Shown here: positions 62,780 to 64,000 of the stretch, one piece after another | How positions within the stretch are numbered: position 1 is the stretch's first letter | Layout of the letters: each line of letters starts with the position of its first letter | NCBI GenBank assembly: GCA_041678045.1 | Contig: JBAYOV010000011.1 | Coordinates: 1-64,000 of the forward strand | DNA length: 64,000 nucleotides | Origin: UBA2357 sp041678045 | Lineage (GTDB): Bacteria; Pseudomonadota; Gammaproteobacteria; Burkholderiales; Rhodocyclaceae | Direction of reading: 5' to 3' | The notes under the pieces: generated by a model | Told to the model about the DNA's origin: nothing | The model's database searches: none | The model's input: only the letters and a program-made list of their open reading frames with translations | Translations under genes and position numbers: made by a program

Positions 62780-63451
62780 TCACTCGACCGGTTTTTCAAA
62801 ATAGGTGTCCGGGAAGGGTTCGTTGGCAAGGGTGTAGTGCCACCATTCCTCGGGCAGGTTCACAAAGCCGTGGCGCTGCATGGTGTCGCGCAGCAGCAGG
62901 CGGTGGGTGCGCTGGGTGTCGTCAATGTGGGGGCTGTCGGTGTGGGACAGCGGGTCGAAGAAGTCAAAGCCGGTGCCCATGTCGAGTTCCACGGCCTGGC
63001 CGTTCTCGAAGCGCACCAGGGTGAGGTCGATGGTGCTGCCCCGGCTGTGTCCGGAGCGTTCGGCAATGTAGCCATCGCGAAAGAGGTTGGCCTTGTCCAC
63101 CTGCGGGTAATAGGCGGCCTTCATGCGCAGGTCTTCCAGATTGCGCGCCCAGCGCACGAAATGCGTCACGGCCATTTGTGGGCGGTAGCAGTCGAAGACC
63201 TTGATGCCCAGCCCTTCAGCCTGCAGTTCCTGCTGCACGCCCGCGAGCGCGCTGGCAGCCGCTTCGGTGAGCAGGCAGGCGGGACGCCGGTAGCCGTCTA
63301 TGGCTTCGCCGACAAAGTTGTTCTGGCCGAAGTAGCGGATTTCGAGTACCGCGTCGGGCACGTGTTCGCTCAGATCGACCAGTTCGGAAGCCTGTGCGCT
63401 GAGGCTGCCCAGGGCGAGCAGGAGGGCGGCGGTGAGGTGGCGTGAGTTCAT
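62780..63451 (-). CDS. D-alanyl-D-alanine dipeptidase (VanX/DdpX family)
   Basis: 223 aa with a signal peptide (MNSRHLTAALLLALGSLSAQA). Zinc and catalytic motifs are SGHSRGSTIDL (S-x-H-x6-D) and the late EEWWHY (E-x-x-W-H); YRPQMAVTHFVRWA is also conserved. Family enzymes hydrolyse D-Ala-D-Ala; periplasmic chromosomal homologues are used in peptidoglycan recycling or as carbon source enzymes rather than for vancomycin resistance. It is monocistronic, 97 bp from the cyclase gene on the same strand. No vanHA genes are near. Confidence 0.87.
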   Translation of the reverse strand: MNSRHLTAALLLALGSLSAQASELVDLSEHVPDAVLEIRYFGQNNFVGEAIDGYRRPACLLTEAAASALAGVQQELQAEGLGIKVFDCYRPQMAVTHFVRWARNLEDLRMKAAYYPQVDKANLFRDGYIAERSGHSRGSTIDLTLVRFENGQAVELDMGTGFDFFDPLSHTDSPHIDDTQRTHRLLLRDTMQRHGFVNLPEEWWHYTLANEPFPDTYFEKPVE

Positions 63452-63817
63452 GGCATGGGCTCCAGTGTCGGTATGGATGAGGGTAATGATGTTGTAATTT
63501 TACGAAGAAGATGCGTGAGGCAGAAGAGCGATAAGTGGAACCAATTCAAAAAGTCTTGTTCAAGAGAAAAAGTAACAAAAAACGGGTTTTTGTCGGTTTG
63601 TTGTGCTCTTTGGGCCAGAAGTTCGGGGTTTATGCTGGCCTTAAATGCCTGCAACCCGGGGAAAACTCCGGAATGTGTGGGTTGTATGGCTTTTTTGGAA
63701 TAAACTCATTTAATGATTGGCCTTTCAGCGCTCAGGAAGGTCGATGCGGGCCACGTGTGTGGCCTTGGCCGTGCCTCGGGGGGCAGGGCCTGTGGCATTC
63801 AAACAAGGGGAATCATC
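63452..63817. other. Gene-free divergent intergenic region before the MCP gene
   Basis: These 366 bp separate the VanX-type gene (minus) from the chemotaxis receptor (plus). The first 250 bp are clearly more AT-rich than the rest of the window (for example around 63540-63600 and 63690-63715). No conserved protein, RNA or recognisable sigma-28 promoter was seen. An AAGGGGAA ribosome site lies just before the receptor ATG (63805-63812). Confidence 0.5.
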
Positions 63818-64000
63818 ATGAAGCACATGCGCTTGAGCCAGTTGCTGGTCATCGGATTTGGCGTGATCCTGGCCATTCTGGCGGTGGTCAGCCTGTTTGC
63901 CGTCCGAAGCGAATACGCGATGAAAAATGACATCAGCGATCTGGCCGACCGCCGCATGCCGGCGATGGCGGCCTACAACGGCGCGAATATGGAGCGTTTG
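63818..64000 (+). CDS. Methyl-accepting chemotaxis protein, N-terminal fragment (cut by window edge)
   Basis: 61 residues are visible: MKHMRLSQLLVIGFGVILAILAVVSLFAV is a membrane helix after a basic start, and the following EYAMKNDISDLADRRMPAMAAYNGANMERL is the opening of a four-helix-bundle (4HB_MCP) sensor. This arrangement is typical of betaproteobacterial MCPs. The HAMP and signalling domains lie beyond the window, so assignment rests on the N-terminus only. Confidence 0.7.
   Translation, partial: MKHMRLSQLLVIGFGVILAILAVVSLFAVRSEYAMKNDISDLADRRMPAMAAYNGANMERL

Noticed and set aside
62780..63451. Vancomycin resistance determinant
   Set aside because: The VanX-type gene has no vanH/vanA partners and carries a signal peptide, so a peptidoglycan turnover role is likelier.
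1..64000. tRNA or rRNA genes
   Set aside because: No cloverleaf or rRNA-like stretch was recognised on reading; a tRNAscan run would settle it.

Overview
The window is a 64 kb piece of a GC-rich bacterial chromosome. Gene content and arrangement point to a denitrifying betaproteobacterium of the Rhodocyclales (Thauera/Azoarcus/Zoogloea group). The reasons are a narK1-narK2-narGHJI-PPIase-narXL locus, a tor (TMAO/DMSO reductase) locus, type IV minor pilins with a PilY1, and REP-type repeats containing CCGTTCGGGCTGAGC. The genus is an inference; no rRNA or tRNA gene is visible.

Layout. 1-402: the 3' end of a Wadjet defence gene (jetD). 278-5534, minus strand: creB-creC-creD followed by a membrane-anchored GH3 (NagZ-like) hydrolase, with an exact CreB box (cre-tag) in front of creD. 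5875-7260: a GNAT acetyltransferase and an alpha/beta hydrolase. 7474-13745: a tor locus in which the TorA-type molybdoenzyme carries its own C-terminal c-type haem domain. In the same locus the divergent torT and torS genes have both lost their 5' halves at one shared junction, while torR is intact. 14037-24376: a copper/silver efflux module, cusF-cusC-cusB-cusA on minus and cusR-cusS-MFS on plus, around a palindromic copper box. 24575-26092: two toxin-antitoxin pairs (TacA/TacT and MazE/MazF types). 26275-39159, minus: a seven-gene membrane-stress-like operon (DUF2170, PspA/IM30, YqiJ, YqiK flotillin, 1813-aa AAA ATPase, PPDK-like ATP-grasp protein, cupin). 39274-43145, minus: pilV-pilW-pilX-pilY1. 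43364-56978, plus: nitrate transport, the membrane-bound nitrate reductase and its two-component regulators; narK2 has an in-frame TGA 18 codons before the expected end. 57099-60159: adenine deaminase and a TlpA-type thioredoxin with an extra N-terminal domain. 60172-63451, minus: a diguanylate cyclase with periplasmic solute-binding domains, and a VanX-type dipeptidase. 63818 to the end: the start of a chemotaxis receptor.

A family of small repeats occurs five times between 18.7 and 37.8 kb. Its ends are 15-bp inverted repeats near TTATTAACCCGGCCC and its core is a REP palindrome pair. Two copies lie inside the 5' coding sequence of cusF and cusB and keep the frame open through the signal-peptide region. 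This was the most unexpected structural observation.

The physiological theme is anaerobic respiration (nitrate, TMAO/DMSO) plus envelope maintenance (Cre regulon, PspA/flotillin operon, VanX, GH3, copper export). The best candidate for an under-described system is the DUF2170-PspA-YqiJ-flotillin-AAA ATPase-ATP-grasp-cupin operon.
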